This document shows positions 20,601 through 32,900 of a stretch of DNA of 64,000 nt, piece by piece. Below the pieces are notes generated by a model, which did not search any database, was not told the origin of the DNA, and saw nothing but the letters and a program-made list of their open reading frames with translations. The translations under genes were made by a program, and so were the position numbers. Within the stretch, counting starts at the first letter, position 1. The number at the start of each line of letters is the position of its first letter. Origin of the DNA: Salminus brasiliensis (Eukaryota > Chordata > Actinopteri > Characiformes > Bryconidae); contig NC_132894.1 of assembly GCF_030463535.1 (NCBI RefSeq), positions 11,799,933 through 11,863,932 on the forward strand, read 5' to 3'.

Positions 20601-23364
20601 AAATACCACTGTAGATTCATACCCATACCCATACCCTGTAACTATGGCCATAAACGATACATTTAAGACTGGTCTAGCTCAGGATTTCTTGTAATCCCTT
20701 GTAGAAAATCCTTCCATTTATTTTTTTGTAACTGTAGGTACTGCATGTGATTATGTTTTCAGACTGTGTTCAATTCTATGTGTGGCTATGAGACCCAGAG
20801 GAGGCGTGAATCTGTACTCAGTGAGCGCATCTACACCAACGGCTGCCTGGATAAGATTGTACTGTGGGGGAAGCAGAATCTTCTGCTGGTGGGAGGCATG
20901 AGCATCAGCTTGCTGTGTCTGGAGGTGGGAAGTGCTTTGCATTTGCTTTTTCACTAAATGTTATAAATACACTTACAGTGCAAACTGTGTACTCTATAAT
21001 GGGCCAGAATCAGCCATTATTAATTTTTTTTTAAGTTTCAACCAATATTTATACCTTTGAACCAAACAGGCCGTTACTGTGCCTTTAAGAGTGACCAGGC
21101 AGCTAAAGTGGTATAGGCCAAACTAAAATATACACTATATGTCCAAATGTTTGTGGACACCCCTTCCAAAGAGACATTACAACCATGATAAGGGAGTAGT
21201 GAGTAGTCAGATGTCAGATGTTTATTTCCTTTAGGTGTAATCTCATACAGTTATTACAGATATTATGCTATTTATTATCGTATTGGTGCTAAGTTGAAAT
21301 CACTTTGCTATAGTGGCTTTCTAAATATAAACCAATGACAACACAAAGCTAAATGACACCTACTGTATATAAGCCATTCATGACAACTTACATAAGTCAT
21401 ACACAAACTTTTATAAAGGCTTATTCCAACAAGGGTCAGCAGTCTTAAATGCTACCTTTGTCAATTCTGATGTAATTTCATCACAGAAAATGCTTGTTGA
21501 AAATGGCTGTTACTTGTTGAAGTGAACCTTTCTAAATATTTATGTAGGTTTATGCCAGTTTTATGGCCTATGTAAGTTTAATTAGGCTTAAACACTACCT
21601 TTCACTCTTTAAAAAAAGTGCTACAAATGGTCTTTTGAATGATGCCATAGATAAACCACTTTCAGTTCCATAAAGAACCATGTTTATAATAGCGATGTGA
21701 GAGTGTGAAGAACAACTATCACTTGATGTACAGGTTCTTTACACTCACATACAACATGTGTCCAAAGTTTGTGGACACCCCTTCTAATGAATGCATTCAG
21801 CTACTTTAAGTTGCACCTGTTGCTGACACAGATAAGGCAATTGATGGCACCATGCCTAATGCCAGAGGGGTATAAAGACCCCCCACTATTGATATGTGGT
21901 GCAGTGGAACTGTGTGGAACTGGAATGATGCTGATGGTGCTCCATCCAATACTTTTGCGATCAGGTGGGGAGTTGGGGATGAGGTGGAGTGGTGATCATC
22001 CAACAACCTGATCTCACTAAAGCTCTTGTTGCTGAATGCCATCAAATTTCACAGCAGTGCTCCAAAATATAATAGAAAGTCTTCCATGGCCAGTAGAGAC
22101 AGTCACTCCAACAAACTTTTTTTAATACCCTTGATTTTGGAAGAAACAATGAATGAGGAGCTGTCCCAATACTTTAGTGTATCTGTATTGTAAACATGGT
22201 TCTTCATGGAACCGAAAGTGCTTCTTCTATGGCATCACCCAAAGAACCATTTGTAGCACCTTAAATCTTAAGAGTTTCTTAAACTTTACTCACATTTATA
22301 CAGGTAACCTTTTCTATAACACAGTGTAATGGTAGTAGAACAACAGTGGTATAACTGTAGAACAAATGAAACATTTAAAATATTTTAGCTTTTAAAGAAC
22401 ATACTGTACACTTCGTAATTTCACTGTAATTCTACTTGCCTGCTGCTACTACACTGACATAACCATGCCATAAGCATGTCATAAGAGTTGTCATTCGGGT
22501 CATGACAGATTATGTCCATTATTTTATAACAGGGTCATTTTCAGAGTCGTGACAGATGCTGGTAATAGTAACATAACACTATTATTCTGCCACGCCCACA
22601 TTCAAAAGTTTGTTTCCTCTGCCTTTGTAGTAGAATTTCCATATATTAATTTAAAATTTGGTTTGAGGATTCGTGCATAGCTTGTCTGAGGAAGACCATC
22701 CGTCAGATTGTGTATTGCAATGCACTCCACTGCTGCACAGCAATGAGCTCATGTGCACAATATCATGTCCGAAGTCATTCGGTACCATTCACTACCTCAA
22801 ATTCTGTTCCCTGCAATAGTTCTCTTCAAAAGTGAGCTGGGTGTTTTTTACATCTAGGGGATAGTGAATAGGGCACAGTTTCGGACACAGCTTCGGTTAT
22901 GATGCTGTGAAGTGAAGTGGACGCGTTGGGTACTTGTGAGGCTTTCAAGTAAGACGTTAGCCTAAGTGCCTCACAAACATCCAATGTGTTCACTTCATAC
23001 CGGGCTGTTCATAACCGAGCTGTTCTGGTGTTGGTCTGCCCTCCATTGCTTAATGGAAAACTACTTGGATACTAATGGACATAATCCGCCATAACAGTTC
23101 ATGACAACATACAACATCTGCCCTGATGTGTTTAGCTCAGTGTTATGTTATGTGTCATGTAGCACAGTTCAAGTAAAGTGTTACCAGTGTAAGAACTAAC
23201 ATTAATTACAACAACATAAATTATGCTAATGAATTGTTTATTCCACTTCCTCTCAGATATGTATGATCGCAATGGCAGCTGTTCAGCTCGGTCAGATCCA
23301 GAAAGTTCAACTGAAGAAGAAGAAAGCTAGTGGTAGGCCCCAAAAGGACAGAAACTATTACTAA
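17661..23364 (+). CDS. TSPANC8-type tetraspanin, TSPAN33-like
   Basis: Eight coding exons: 17661-17717, 17887-17944, 18039-18163, 19260-19334, 19537-19632, 19819-19947, 20763-20924 and 23257-23364. All phases agree, giving 269 aa. An in-frame TAG lies 18 bases before the ATG. There are four membrane segments: [12 protein letters not shown]...[49 protein letters not shown], and [20 protein letters not shown]. The large loop has eight cysteines (residues 140, 141, 157, 167, 173, 174, 187, 208) with the CCG motif, [20 protein letters not shown] and YTNGC. Eight loop cysteines define the TSPANC8 group, which escorts ADAM10 to the cell surface. TSPAN33 is the closest match I can recall; a fish-specific paralogue or TSPAN10 is possible, so I give no symbol. 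The tail is basic ([16 protein letters not shown]). Confidence 0.88.
18230..18590 (+). mobile_element. Internally deleted Tc1-like element, copy 1
   Basis: The sequence encoding [15 protein letters not shown], from the DNA-binding end of a Tc1-like transposase, is joined at about 18450-18460 to sequence for [19 protein letters not shown] and [10 protein letters not shown], from the C-terminal end. The catalytic core between them is absent. It lies in intron 3 of the tetraspanin gene. The same junction is present on the other strand at 26391-26402. Confidence 0.75.
19022..19190 (-). mobile_element. Tc1-like element terminal fragment
   Basis: The stretch CCTTGGAGCACCTTAGTGTG through TCCATGTTTCCTGCTTCCAA and CAAATCATC matches the outer part of the deleted Tc1-like copy at 26450-26610 (TTCCCTGGAGCACTTTTGGT ... 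CCATTTTTCCTGCTTCCAGC). It ends about 70 bases before tetraspanin exon 4. Confidence 0.55.
20478..20540 (+). mobile_element. Family A TIR element, left-end fragment
   Basis: GTGTGTCCAAAGTTTGTGG, then ACACCCCTTCTAATGAATGC and ATTCAGCTAATTTAAGTTG. It matches the first 60 bases of the copy at 21754. It lies in tetraspanin intron 6. Confidence 0.7.
21129..21180 (+). mobile_element. Family A TIR element, left-end fragment
   Basis: CACTATATGTCCAAATGTTT followed by GTGGACACCCCTTCC, the family's left terminus, and then unrelated sequence. It lies in tetraspanin intron 7. Confidence 0.7.
21754..22182 (+). mobile_element. Family A TIR element, near-complete copy
   Basis: It begins at about 21754 with ATGTGTCCAAAGTTTGTGG and ends with TGTCCCAATACTTTAGTG. 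The interior holds GGGGTATAAAGACCCCCCAC, TGATCATCCAACAACCTGAT and CAGTGCTCCAAAATATAATA, shared with other copies. It has no transposase. The ends form an imperfect inverted repeat. Confidence 0.75.
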
Positions 23365-23874
23365 GCACTACACACACAGTGTATCACATGTGAAACAACA
23401 ACTTTTTAGTAGTTAAATTATTAGTAAATTTATTCTATAATAACTGCAATAATGTGAATCAGTGATTTACTGGATGTAGAACAGGCTTTCCGATATTAAG
23501 ACTATTACGATTTTTTTTTGCTGTTGTTGTTAAATCTTGTTGATCTTGTTTGTTGAAATTTGACACCTAATATGTTTTTGTAAAAATGTCTTCCATCACT
23601 GTATATTGTGTATTTTTAGTTCAGTTAATTTATCTTATTGTTTGCAAAACGATCTTATAATATACTACAATAAATCTACAATAAGAAACTGTAAAAATCT
23701 AAAAAGGGAATATGATGTACTGGATAACGAATAATGTGAAAACTAGTGGCTGTTATTAAAGCCATTTTTTGAGGCTAGAATGCAAACGATCAGAGACAAA
23801 TGTGATTTGCTGGTTTATATCCCATAGAATTTGAAACGAGCACTTTAAAACGCTAGAATATGAATAATGTTATT

Positions 23875-23880
23875 AATAAA
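23875..23880 (+). terminator. Polyadenylation signal, tetraspanin gene
   Basis: AATAAA at 23875-23880, with an alternative at 23669-23674. The 3' UTR would be 300-530 bases. The nwd1 stop codon on the opposite strand is only 27 bases further on, so the two transcripts probably overlap at their 3' ends. Confidence 0.55.
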
Positions 23881-23906
23881 GAATTTACTAAATCTACTCC
23901 TGTTCC

Positions 23907-26900
23907 TCACAGAAGCACACATGTGTTGGACTGTTTTGTCTTGAACATGCCCATGAAGTTAAACTGAGCCGGATTGTAATTCATGACCCCATTAAGGGAA
24001 GTGTGAGGGGGTTCCAGAATCTTCTCACGAGAAGTCACGCGATAATGTGCTCTGAAGTTGCGTAACGGGTTGTAGCCAGGGGCCAGAGTTTCAGGACAGC
24101 GGAAGCCCTCCTTAATGAAAGACCCGAGCTGTGAGGCAGCGACAAAGCCATCCTTGAAAGGGGTAATTTTGACGATTGCCGCATAGACGTACTGGATATA
24201 CAGTAAGGACCCTGTAATGGTACATTTTACAATAAGAAATGAGAGGAAATACAAAATGAATGTAATGTAATGTCATATAAGATAATCTACTAAATACTAA
24301 CCTGTAGCGACGTCCCAGACTTTGATGGTTTTGTCCCGAGACCCGGTGAACACGTATTTATCGTTTACAGAGAAAGCAGCACACAGAACCCCCTCGAAGT
24401 AGAAACCCTTGGTAATGAGAAGATAAAAATCTTTTTTAAAAAATCATAATGCTTTTTTTTTGTTTTAGTGATTTTTGGCAAGCCTGCGGAAGATGGGGTA
24501 CAACCTCACACCTCAGTTTTTCTTTTTAGCAAGATAAATAATTAATTTAGCAAGATAAATAATTAATCTAGAACATGCTGTTGCCACACTGTTGTTGTCA
24601 CTAGGGTGAAAGTGTTTTTGCTAGGTGGTTGCTATGGTGTTATTATGTGGTTGCTATGCTATTACAGGTAGTTGCTATGGTGTTGCTATGGTGTTGCTAG
24701 ATGGTTGCTATGGTATTGCTATGTGGTTGCTAAGCTGTTACATGTGGTTGGTATGACGTTGTTAAGTGGTTGCTATGTGATTGCTATGTTATTCCAGGTG
24801 ATTACTATAATGTTGCTAAGTGGTTGCTAGGTGGTTGCTGTGGTATTCCAGGCAGTTGGTATGGTGTTTATATAGTATTTTAGGTGGTTGATTAGTGGTT
24901 TTTAGTGTTTTGCTAGGTGGCTGCCTCAGGTGCCTCAGGTGGTTGCTAGGGTGTTGCCAAGCAGTTATAATCATACCCCATATCTTTGGGTGTTACTTTT
25001 ATAAACTTTTTTACCTTCTTCAAGCCTGAAACACAGGATTATTTATATTTATTTGATGACATTTGTAATCTAGCAAAACTGCAAAACAAGTAATGGTATA
25101 AACTAATTAAACTTTTTAACCTGAATCAAACCTGAAACAAATATGGTTAGTAAAAAGACACAGCTTGCACTGCTCGTAATATTTCTGACTCTGTTTAAAC
25201 ATTCAGTCTAATCTTTACCACCTTGTATTCCATGGTGTGGTCCAGCAACAAAGGGCGCAGGTTCCACAGCTTCTGGACGCAGTCCTCAGAGCCAATTAGA
25301 GCATGTGTATCCCAGTTGCTCAAGACGATACAGGTGATAGCAGCTCCATGGTGGTCCAGCTCTGCTGCCGTGGCGCTCTTGAAGTCGTAGACGGCCACTT
25401 CCCCACCAAGAGTGCCGTAGAGGAGCATGCAGTCAGGCAGTAGAGCCATGGCTGATACCGGAGAGTGCAGCAGGCTCAGAGAGTAGCTTTCAAATGGGCC
25501 CTCCACACAGGGGAAGCTGTCCCGGGCAGTGATCTCAAACAAACACACTGCGTCCTCATAGGCCACGGCCATCCTGTCCTCTCTGGGGCTGACGGCCATA
25601 CTGCGCACCTCAGGCATGCTCTCCGGTGGGGGGAGGCACAATGTCTCCTGAGCGAAGGCTAAAGGATAGATGAAGATGGTGCCGGTGCGTAGGCCGCAGA
25701 AGAGCAGGCGCTTCTGCTGTGCCAGTTCCATACAGCACACCTCAGAGGACACCTCCATAGGGTCACTGGACATGCCTGAGGAACACAAAAACATCTCAGG
25801 TTGGAGCTGTTGCAGAATGAGTTTGTATGTAAAAGATAAAGGTTTGGAGATCCACCATGTGTTTTGATAATTCTCAATATTATACAATCTTCTCAATCAA
25901 TGGGTTCCACCTACAGGTCCATTAACTATGGTCTTAGAGTAATTACTTGCAGAGTGACCAACTAGTTATTTGAATAATTAAAAATTCTACATATTCTACC
26001 ATACTGAGAAAAGGTCAAAATCCCTCAGAAACATGGCAAGTTATCTGGTCAGTGAACATAGCTTAATTATTTCCACATCTCTCCTCAAGGAAGACCAGTC
26101 TCTACAGATACCATCCAACACCTGTGGAGTTCACAGAGAAGTCAGCATCCAAAACTGTGTTCCTCTAACCAACATCTCAATAACTAACCTCCAACACACT
26201 GACAGCATCATCAGTTATTACTTAAAAAACTTTGCACCTTGAACCTCGGCCTAGAATTATGTAGACACCAAAACAGCTCTAAACCAATTGAGGCATGGAC
26301 TCCACAAGACCTCTGAAGTTGTTCTGTTGAATCTGGCACCAAGCTGTTACCAGCAGATCCTTTAAGGTCTAAATTTGGCGAGATGGGGCCTCCATGAGCA
26401 TCAATGAGCTTTGGGTGCCCATGACCCTGTCTCCAGTTCACCAGTTCTTCCCTGGAGCACTTTTGGTAGATACTAACTACTGCATACTACCACCACCCCA
26501 CAGGACCTGCCTAAAGTTTTGAAGATGTTCTGACCTAGTCGTCTAGCCAAAGTGCCACAGATCCTTACGCATGTCCATTTTTCCTGCTTCCAGCAGACCA
26601 ACTTCACAAACTGACTTTCCTTGACAAATGTTAATGTAATGAGATCTATTGTTATGGCTTTAAATGGGTTTAAATGGTTTGGCTATCTGGTGTAGAGTTA
26701 AATTGGCTGCCTAATGTTCAGAACAGCGTTCACCTTCAGAACAGCTCCATGTAAACACCTTTGATCTGTCTTCCTCTTTAATGAAATGTACAGTGTTGCC
26801 GTCTTTGGAGATGGCCACACTAGGGCAGTTAGCTGGAATACACATCTGACTTTTGTGTTTGGGCTCGTACTCCAGTGTCCACAGTTTGAGTCGGGTGGAG

Positions 26901-29900
26901 CTGGATGAGGCAGAGATGATGGTGGTGTTGTATACTGAGAGGAACGTTATAGGAGAGCGTGCACCACTAAGAGAATCCAGCAGCTGTCCAGTGGTTAAAC
27001 CCCAAACCTTCAATTAGGAAGCACAGCATTTGACTAATTAGTCATTTCTCACCTTTTACAGACAGTACATATATTGTTAAGCTTTTAAAACACATTAGAC
27101 AAACATTTCTGCATTAGACGAGCAGGTCAAGACTTCCTTTGCTTACTTTTATACCAATATAAATGCATTGTGTAATGTCAGGGAGAGCATGTCCCTCTCA
27201 CTGCTTTAAATGAATGGGATTAAGTGAAGCTGACCCGTATGATCTGATCCTGAGAGCCAGTGATGACCTTGCTTCCGTGACTGTATGACACAGCTGATAA
27301 AACTGTGGCCTCATGCTGGAAGTCCTGGGTTCTTTGTACAGAGTTTGGCTTCACTTGAAGCACAGCCAGTGTTCTCTCACAGCCTTTATTCAAGAAGATA
27401 ACAGTTAACAACAATAAATACAGTTTTTGACATAACCAAGGCCTTTTCATTTCCAGAAGAGTGCTATGGAAATTCATTTTGTACCCCTGTCCACAGAACA
27501 GACAGACAATGCTCAATAGATGCCTAATATTCACATTAGCAGCCCTCTCCACTATTTCTGTTGCCGCCATGCAAAAATCTTGAAAATCGCTGCTGTCCAA
27601 TGAAAAACATGCATCTCCATTTTTGTCTGTCATTAGTTATCTCCAAGGTTTGAACCCTGTAGCTGTGCTGTACACTGCGTGAATATTTCTGGATGAATGG
27701 ACGAATAGAAATGCTCTTTATTTTTTTGTCTTTGTGTGGAATAAACACTTATTTTATATTGACTTCCATTCAAAGTTAAGAGGAATTTTGTTAGTTTGTG
27801 ATTTTTAAAAATAATTTAGCAGCATATCTCTATCCATTCATTACGTACTTTGGACACACTGTAAAGAACAACTGTCAAATTAAAATCATGTCAAAAAGTG
27901 AAATGCAAACTTTTTGCGAGACAGTGATCATTGGTGATATTTCTCTAAACACAGTAAAAATACCTGCAAAAAGAGTTTCCTCATCATCAGAGGTACACAA
28001 AAATGATGCAGAAGCAGGGAGCTCAACATTAGCCAGAATACCAGAGGCAGAAACCTAAATACAACAAGGTCAAAAGGAGGGTCATCGTGAGTTAGACCAG
28101 AAAAAAAAAAAAAATAATAATATTTGTCAATAGAGGTTGGTGTATAGAGCAATACAATGATCATTCTTTCTGTGATACATTTTATTATCATGACTTATTA
28201 TCAATACTTACTGTTTATAGTTAAAATATATTGTGACAAAATATGATGCATATCTCCCACCCCTACCTACCAAGATCAGCGAGCCCTCCTCAGAAGCTAT
28301 TAGGAGTTTTCCATGTTTGGTAATCTTGAGGACACTGGTCACAATGAGTTCCTGACCAGAAGTCAAATGGAGGTGGGATTTCTGCAGGCCTGTGACTGGG
28401 TCATGGAGCCAGAGTTGGCCATCAATGGACATGATTGCCACTTCCTGTCCCAGAATGCTGAATGCTGCACACTCGACATTCACATCAACTTCATAAAGAA
28501 AGTCTCCAGTGTCTACATTCCAGGCTTTGACCTTCATGTGGAGTAGATGGACAAACATGCAGGCCACATTTGTACAGAGAAAGTACCACTGTTTAATAAT
28601 TAATAACTATTCATTTTCAGGCATTCAACGTAATATACTGTATTTTAGCAAGTGATTTAAGACTTTTCTTTTGTAAACAAAAATCATACTTGGCTGTGTG
28701 TGCTGAAAAGGAGCACTGCTTTAGACTCGAGCACATGGATGAGTTCAGTGGTCCGGGGCAGGATTGAGTCTGCAGCCTGAATGCAGTACAACTGTTTACC
28801 ACTACGTACACTCCACTTCTTAATACAGCCATCCCGCCCAGCAGACAAACATTGATCACCTTTATCTACGAGTTTCACACACTCCACTGCACCTACAGAA
28901 CGTGAAAATGACAAGTGGGGAATGAGACTCATTCTACATTCATTTTGTTTGTTTATATGGCACTTTATAGAAGCAATAAAATATATAAAAATATGGGGAA
29001 CAAATATATATATATGAAACTAAAAATGCAAAGATTTCTAGGAAATTTAAAGAAAATGTGTGGGAGCTGCTGAAATTCAACTAATGAGTCTATTAACATC
29101 AGAAAAAAATGTTTATTATGTTCATGGCTGATTTCAGTTCATTTGCGCCATCACTACACAATATTAAAACATAGCTATTACTACTGCTAATACTACTACT
29201 GTCTGAAACCTGTAACATGTGAAACGGTAAAACAGTTTCATAATAATATCAAACAGTAAAACATAATAAAACAATAATGTTAATATGTTTACTAACCTGT
29301 GTGCGCTACAAATGCATTAAGCACCTGCAGATGCTTTAAGTTCCAAGCAATAAGCATTCCATCCTCTGAACCAGCCACTAGTATATTCTTCTCACAGCAA
29401 ACATCTCTTGCAGTAACTCCTTAACAAACAAACACAAATGAACACCAAGCAAACAGTACAAATTCACTACTGTTAACAATGTTAATAACACTGTTGTACC
29501 TTTTGTAAACCCACTGAGGGTGTTTTTCAAAGGCCCTCCAGGAGCTTCCATGAAGCTCCACTTGGGCACAAGCACCGGGTCAGCGCAGGACGCAAACCAA
29601 TCTTGGCATTGAGAATACAGGCATCCAATCAGGTCAGGGTACACATGAGCAAGAGCCTGAAGCCTGGCACTAATCTCAGTGAACAGCAGGGAGGAGTCTG
29701 TAAAAAAAAAAAAAAGATGATGACTTTGATGAGCATGATTTATAGTGATCTTGTTTATCATGAATATCATCACCGTCACTCGAAAACATTGTATGTCTCC
29801 ACATTTATGTAATCTTTTACTTTTTGACATGATATGAACTTGCTCTTTATATTGTATGACAATTTTATGATGAATGAACCAATAGAAACGCTCCAAAATG

Positions 29901-32900
29901 ACTTGGAATAAAATCTTTTTACTCTGACGTCCATTGAAAACTATATATTTTTTCCTTTCTCCTGTAAAGTTAACATTTTGGATATAGAAGGTTTTTGCAC
30001 ATCAGTTACACAGATATGTTTATGGGCTGCTGCACAAAAAAGTAGCTTTGTAGAAGCTTTCAATGGAAGTCAATGTAAAAAGATTTTATTGCGAGTAATT
30101 CTGTAGCATTTCTATTGGTCTGTTTATTATTAAAGATTTATATTAAAACAGCAAAAAATGTGATGTTATATAGTATTTACAGTGCTATGTCAAGTATATT
30201 GAAGTATATATAGTACTTGAATGAAAAAAGTAGGTAAAATGTACTATTGTAATTATTGTACTGAACAAATATTAAAGGAAAGTCTGACAGTAAACTTCAT
30301 CTCTATCAGCAGCATCTGTAGCATACAGACAATAAGAATCAGAATCAATTAGAATCCTAATTGACTGTATGCTACAGATGCTGCTGATAGAGATGAAGTT
30401 TACTGAACACCCATTACACTCATAACAGATGGCAACGGGCAAGTGCTGTGTCAGTGTTTGTCTACATCATACTGTGCTTTTGTATCATTAAGTGCATGAT
30501 AAGTGAGACAGATCTGCATTCTACTGTTCTGCTATAAGCACTACTGTGAAAGCCACAGTACAGTTTTAGCATCTCAAAAAAACTGGAATAAACAATTAAA
30601 TACACACACAAAAAAAAAAAAAAAAACCCCACCCCAGCCGAACCAGTACTCACCTATATTTCCATCAATGAAATCTAAGGTCGGCTTCAGTAGCAGAAAG
30701 CAGTCTCTGAGCAGCTGTATCTCAGGGCAGTCCATGAGATCAGCACAGAAGGACAAGTCCTGGATTACGCTGGCCACTCCGCAGCTCAGAGTCTTACAAT
30801 ACAACCAGTCTAAACTTCCTGCAGGAGAAAAGAACGGGTTGGTAATACAGCATTAACTTATTCATTTCTCATTCTTTACCAAACATTCCCCTGGTTGGTA
30901 ATTGCATTTCACAGCACATCTGTAATTGTAAGAGAAAACCAACAAAATCTCTACATAATTCAGTAGATATACAGAAAGTATATCTACTTTAGAAATACAA
31001 AGTATTTCTGAGTAGTTTTATGTATTTTGTTTACACAGATGGTGATTGGAACCAGGGGTAGCAATACTGAAAACAACCACTGAGCCTACACATGTCTGAA
31101 AGTATAATGTTCATGATAAATAATAAAGGCAGCGATTTTTGTATCAGACCATAACAGGTACTTTTAGAGGCCTCAGACCACCACAACAATTCTGACTAAG
31201 TTTCTTAAAAATAGCACATCAAACCACTTTGAATTAGCTTCTTTACATCATACCAGCTGAAGTAAGCAGAGTCTTAACTATCATAAACCCTTTTGCGACA
31301 TTTCAAAATCCCATTTTCACTGTGTGAACAGTCCATTAGTCAACAGAAATAGTCCAAAATCTGTCTATGTTATGTACACCTGTGTACATTATAAAAGAAG
31401 GGAATTTTTTGTTTATGATAACTTTTAAACCCTAAAGGCCTGTATGTGGGCACAAACTTCAAACTTCAAATAATACATTTCATAGATTCTGAACTTTGAA
31501 TAAACTGAATACATTTAGTAATTAGTAGTTACTAAATAATTAGTACTTCAATAAATAGTTAGTAGTTACTGAAGAATAAGTAGGTACATAATAGTTAGTA
31601 CTTATTGAATAGTTATAAGTAGTTACTGAACAATTAGTAGGTACTGAATAATTACTTATTAAACAGCAGTAGATACAGAATAATTAGTAGGTGCTAAATA
31701 ATTATGACTTATTAAATAGTAGTAGTTACTGAATAACTCGTAGGTACTGCATAATTAGTACTTAATTGAATAGTTAGTTGTGAATAATTAGTAGGTGCTA
31801 AATAGTTAGTGCTAGTAATTACTGAATATTTAGTAGGCACTAAACAATTAGCACATACTGAGTAATTAGTAAGTACTGAATATTATTAGGTACTAATTTA
31901 AAACTTAAAAATAAGACATTCAAAGCAACCAGTTCTGCAATAAAATATTTTATGATCATGAAGATATACCACCATTAATAATAACTGTACCTTTTATTCC
32001 ATCCATATTCATATTATATATTGTCATTATTCATACTTTTTTTAACTTCTCACCCAGCAGGGAATGGCGCAGCTCCTCCCATTTGCCCGCATGTAAAAGA
32101 TGAAAGGGTAGTTCATGCAGCTTCCTGAAATTTGGGCTCCCTTCAGCAAACCACAAGGGCTGAGCCAGCACCTTGACAAAACAAAGGGCTTTAGTGGTGC
32201 GGTGTAATGTTTCACCCTTTACAGTAACGTCATTATGCATGTAATTCTGCAGTGCTTTCAGCATATAAAGTGTAAGATGTACCTTTCTGTCAGCATTCAG
32301 TTGGGTCATCAGAGGATGCAGAAGTATCGGTTTCTGGTGGCCCTGGCTCCACTGACCAGAGAAGTATTCACTGAGAACAGTGTGCATGTGGACTCGCAGC
32401 TCCACAGAAAGATACTGCTCCTTCACTAGCTTGGTAAATTGCCTTTAGAACAAAAAATCTTATTAGACATTCAGACAACTTTCAAAAGTTTGGCTTAGAT
32501 TTTCTCACACTGGGACACTTCACAAGAACGGTCACTGGAAAGTTTACCTGAAGGAAAACCCAAACACAGCAATGCCATTTTCCCATCTCTCCACTAGGTG
32601 ATCCCCTAGGTCATGTCTGAGGCGAGCCCATAGAAGCGCAGGGAAGCGTATGAGCGTGTGGCTTGGGGGGAGCTGGTTGTGGTAGACCTCTGCCAGAACA
32701 TCATTATCCAAGGACAAGATATCCTGTAGTTCTGCCTCTGACAAGCCAAATCTGTGAACAGATTGATCTGGTGATTGATAAATGTAAAATGTACCAATAA
32801 TTAATTCCTTACACCTTTTAAAATATATTTTACTGGAACTTCAGTAAAATCAGAAATACAATTTGCCAAATTTTGTCCTGATCAGTCAGAAACACAGTTC

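Noticed and set aside
24590-24960. CRISPR-like regular repeats
   Set aside because: Units vary in length and sequence without unique spacers, and the host is a vertebrate. It is a minisatellite.
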